DNA from: Acidobacteriota bacterium
GTDB lineage: Bacteria > Acidobacteriota > Blastocatellia > Pyrinomonadales > Pyrinomonadaceae
Length of the DNA: 6,024 bases
Reading direction: 5' to 3'
Assembly (NCBI GenBank): GCA_963169175.1
Contig: CAUJFK010000210.1
Location: 1 to 6,024 of the forward strand
Positions within the stretch are counted from its first letter, which is position 1. Each line of letters starts with the position of its first letter. The translations under genes and the position numbers were made by a program. The notes below the pieces were generated by a model. It saw only the letters and a list, made by a program, of their open reading frames with translations, was not told where the DNA came from and ran no database searches. This document shows positions 5,189 to 6,024 of the stretch, in pieces.

Positions 5189-6024
5189 TCAGCTGGCATC
5201 CCATTTTTCAATGAACGCTCGGATATGGTCGTTGGCCGCGTCCTCGGCGTCGCGATCGAGAAACTCCCTAAAATCGTCCTGCTCCGCAGCGTAGGCTTCC
5301 TCAGAGATCTTACATGCAAAGTTCGCAACACGCTGCCAGAGCAAATAAGTATTGAGCGCGTCTATCTGATTATACTTGACGATCCGGTCCACATCTCCGG
5401 CCAGCCACAGATCGACCACCTGAGCACCGTCCACATCCAATTTGCCGGGAAAACCACAAAGCCGGGCCAGATCATTTAGCTTTGGCGCCATCGAATGGCG
5501 CGAAAATCTTTGCAGCAGATCAAGATGCCATTCGCTGTTCTTTGAATCGAAATAATCGCGTCCATTCCAAGGCTTGTCCGGACGCTTACAAAAAAGTTCG
5601 GCGCGTACTTCGTTGACAAGCGCCCTTTGGATCAACACCTGCAAATCGGATTCCAGCGAATTGAATCCGACCAGTTGAGGCGAGCGTACGCCGACGTAGT
5701 GAAGAAACTGCGAGATCATCTCACCCTCGGGCGGCAGACTTTCGGCGAGCGGCCGTTTCGGCAGTGAGTGCAGGCCAAACTCGGCCTTTCGCACTCCGTC
5801 AACGTAAACTATCCGCCGCGACAGGAATGCTATCGAAACTATCTTCGACAAGGCATATTTAACAAAAGGCCGCGGACATCCTTCCACATCATACCCTTTG
5901 GTACCTTCCCAAAGCCGCTGGATCGCCCCTTCCTCGGTCACATCCTGCGGAAGGTCATACAGCCGAGCCGCACCCGCCGCGTCAGGCACCCATTCCAGAT
6001 CGAAGAACCAAACGGGGTCTTTTA
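5189..6024 (-). CDS. PolB-type 3'-5' exonuclease (DnaQ-like fold), N-terminus outside the window
   Basis: The gene runs off the right edge; 277 residues are readable, counted from Lys1 encoded at 6020-6022. It belongs to the predicted exonuclease family related to the proofreading domain of DNA polymerase B. Exo I is WFFDLEWVPD, with Asp8 and Glu10. Exo II is VGFNSLESDL, with Asn121 and Asp126. Exo III is KYNQIDALNTYLLW, with Tyr217 and Asp221 (YxxxD). The family signatures HLDLLQRFS and APKLNDLARLCGFPGK lie between II and III. All metal-binding acids are therefore intact. A GTG at 5989 is in frame but cannot be the start, because the Exo I motif lies upstream of it. Expected activity is removal of nucleotides from DNA 3' ends, in repair or replication; the specific substrate is unknown. 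The charged C-terminus (DDFREFLDRDAEDAANDHIRAFIEKWDAS) is probably helical. The downstream HAS-barrel gene suggests a joint role in DNA-end processing. Confidence 0.9.
   Translation of the reverse strand, partial: KDPVWFFDLEWVPDAAGAARLYDLPQDVTEEGAIQRLWEGTKGYDVEGCPRPFVKYALSKIVSIAFLSRRIVYVDGVRKAEFGLHSLPKRPLAESLPPEGEMISQFLHYVGVRSPQLVGFNSLESDLQVLIQRALVNEVRAELFCKRPDKPWNGRDYFDSKNSEWHLDLLQRFSRHSMAPKLNDLARLCGFPGKLDVDGAQVVDLWLAGDVDRIVKYNQIDALNTYLLWQRVANFACKISEEAYAAEQDDFREFLDRDAEDAANDHIRAFIEKWDAS

Noticed and set aside
4756..5214. Plus-strand open frame of about 150 codons
   Set aside because: It lies antisense within the HAS-barrel gene and slightly beyond it, has no recognisable domain, and its composition follows the codon pattern of the opposite strand.
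5189..5989. GTG at 5989 as the start of the exonuclease
   Set aside because: The reading frame stays open to the window edge, and the catalytic Exo I motif FFDLEWVPD spans this point, so the true start is outside.
1..6024. CRISPR array, tRNA, rRNA, transposase or integrase
   Set aside because: No regularly spaced identical repeats, cloverleaf-like segments, rRNA stretches or DDE/tyrosine recombinase motifs were seen on either strand.

Overview
The window looks like bacterial chromosome at about 55-60% GC outside one AT-richer block. The likely source is an Acidobacteriota-type organism, perhaps Blastocatellia/Pyrinomonadales. This rests only on gene style: a secreted protein of ~47-residue DxDGDGKxD repeats, a helical protein of a kind I associate with that group, and little use of Shine-Dalgarno sites. 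No rRNA or other firm marker is present, so the assignment is an inference.

The left half (+ strand) starts inside the 3' end of a VCBS/FG-GAP-like calcium-binding repeat protein (1-709), closed by a strong intrinsic terminator (739-770). Next come an unrecognised helical protein (810-1379) and rsmE, the 16S rRNA m3U1498 methyltransferase (1453-2178). rsmE faces a minus-strand gene for a small exported protein (2349-2897). The convergent gap between them holds a TTTCGTG-type inverted repeat (2213-2309) and a compact GC hairpin (2312-2333).

The right half is one minus-strand series, read from the right edge leftwards. First is a PolB-type 3'-5' exonuclease (from beyond 6024 to 5189) with all three Exo motifs visible. 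It is followed by a probable HAS-barrel protein of the kind linked to HerA translocases (5154-4564). Then come a probable type II restriction endonuclease with a D-x13-NxK core (4549-3839), a beta-class DNA methyltransferase with TSPPY and FMGSGTT motifs (3766-2960), and finally the exported protein.

The endonuclease and methyltransferase form a restriction-modification (R-M) pair in an island of about 1.6 kb, with visibly lower GC than its flanks. Its borders carry an imperfect direct repeat with a perfect 10-bp core (2925-2934 and 4567-4576). One copy covers the last codons of the HAS-barrel gene. The island therefore appears to have entered at the 3' end of an exonuclease/HAS-barrel DNA-processing operon. 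The two points most worth following are that operon, which may be an undescribed HerA-like DNA-end-processing module, and the precise R-M insertion next to it.
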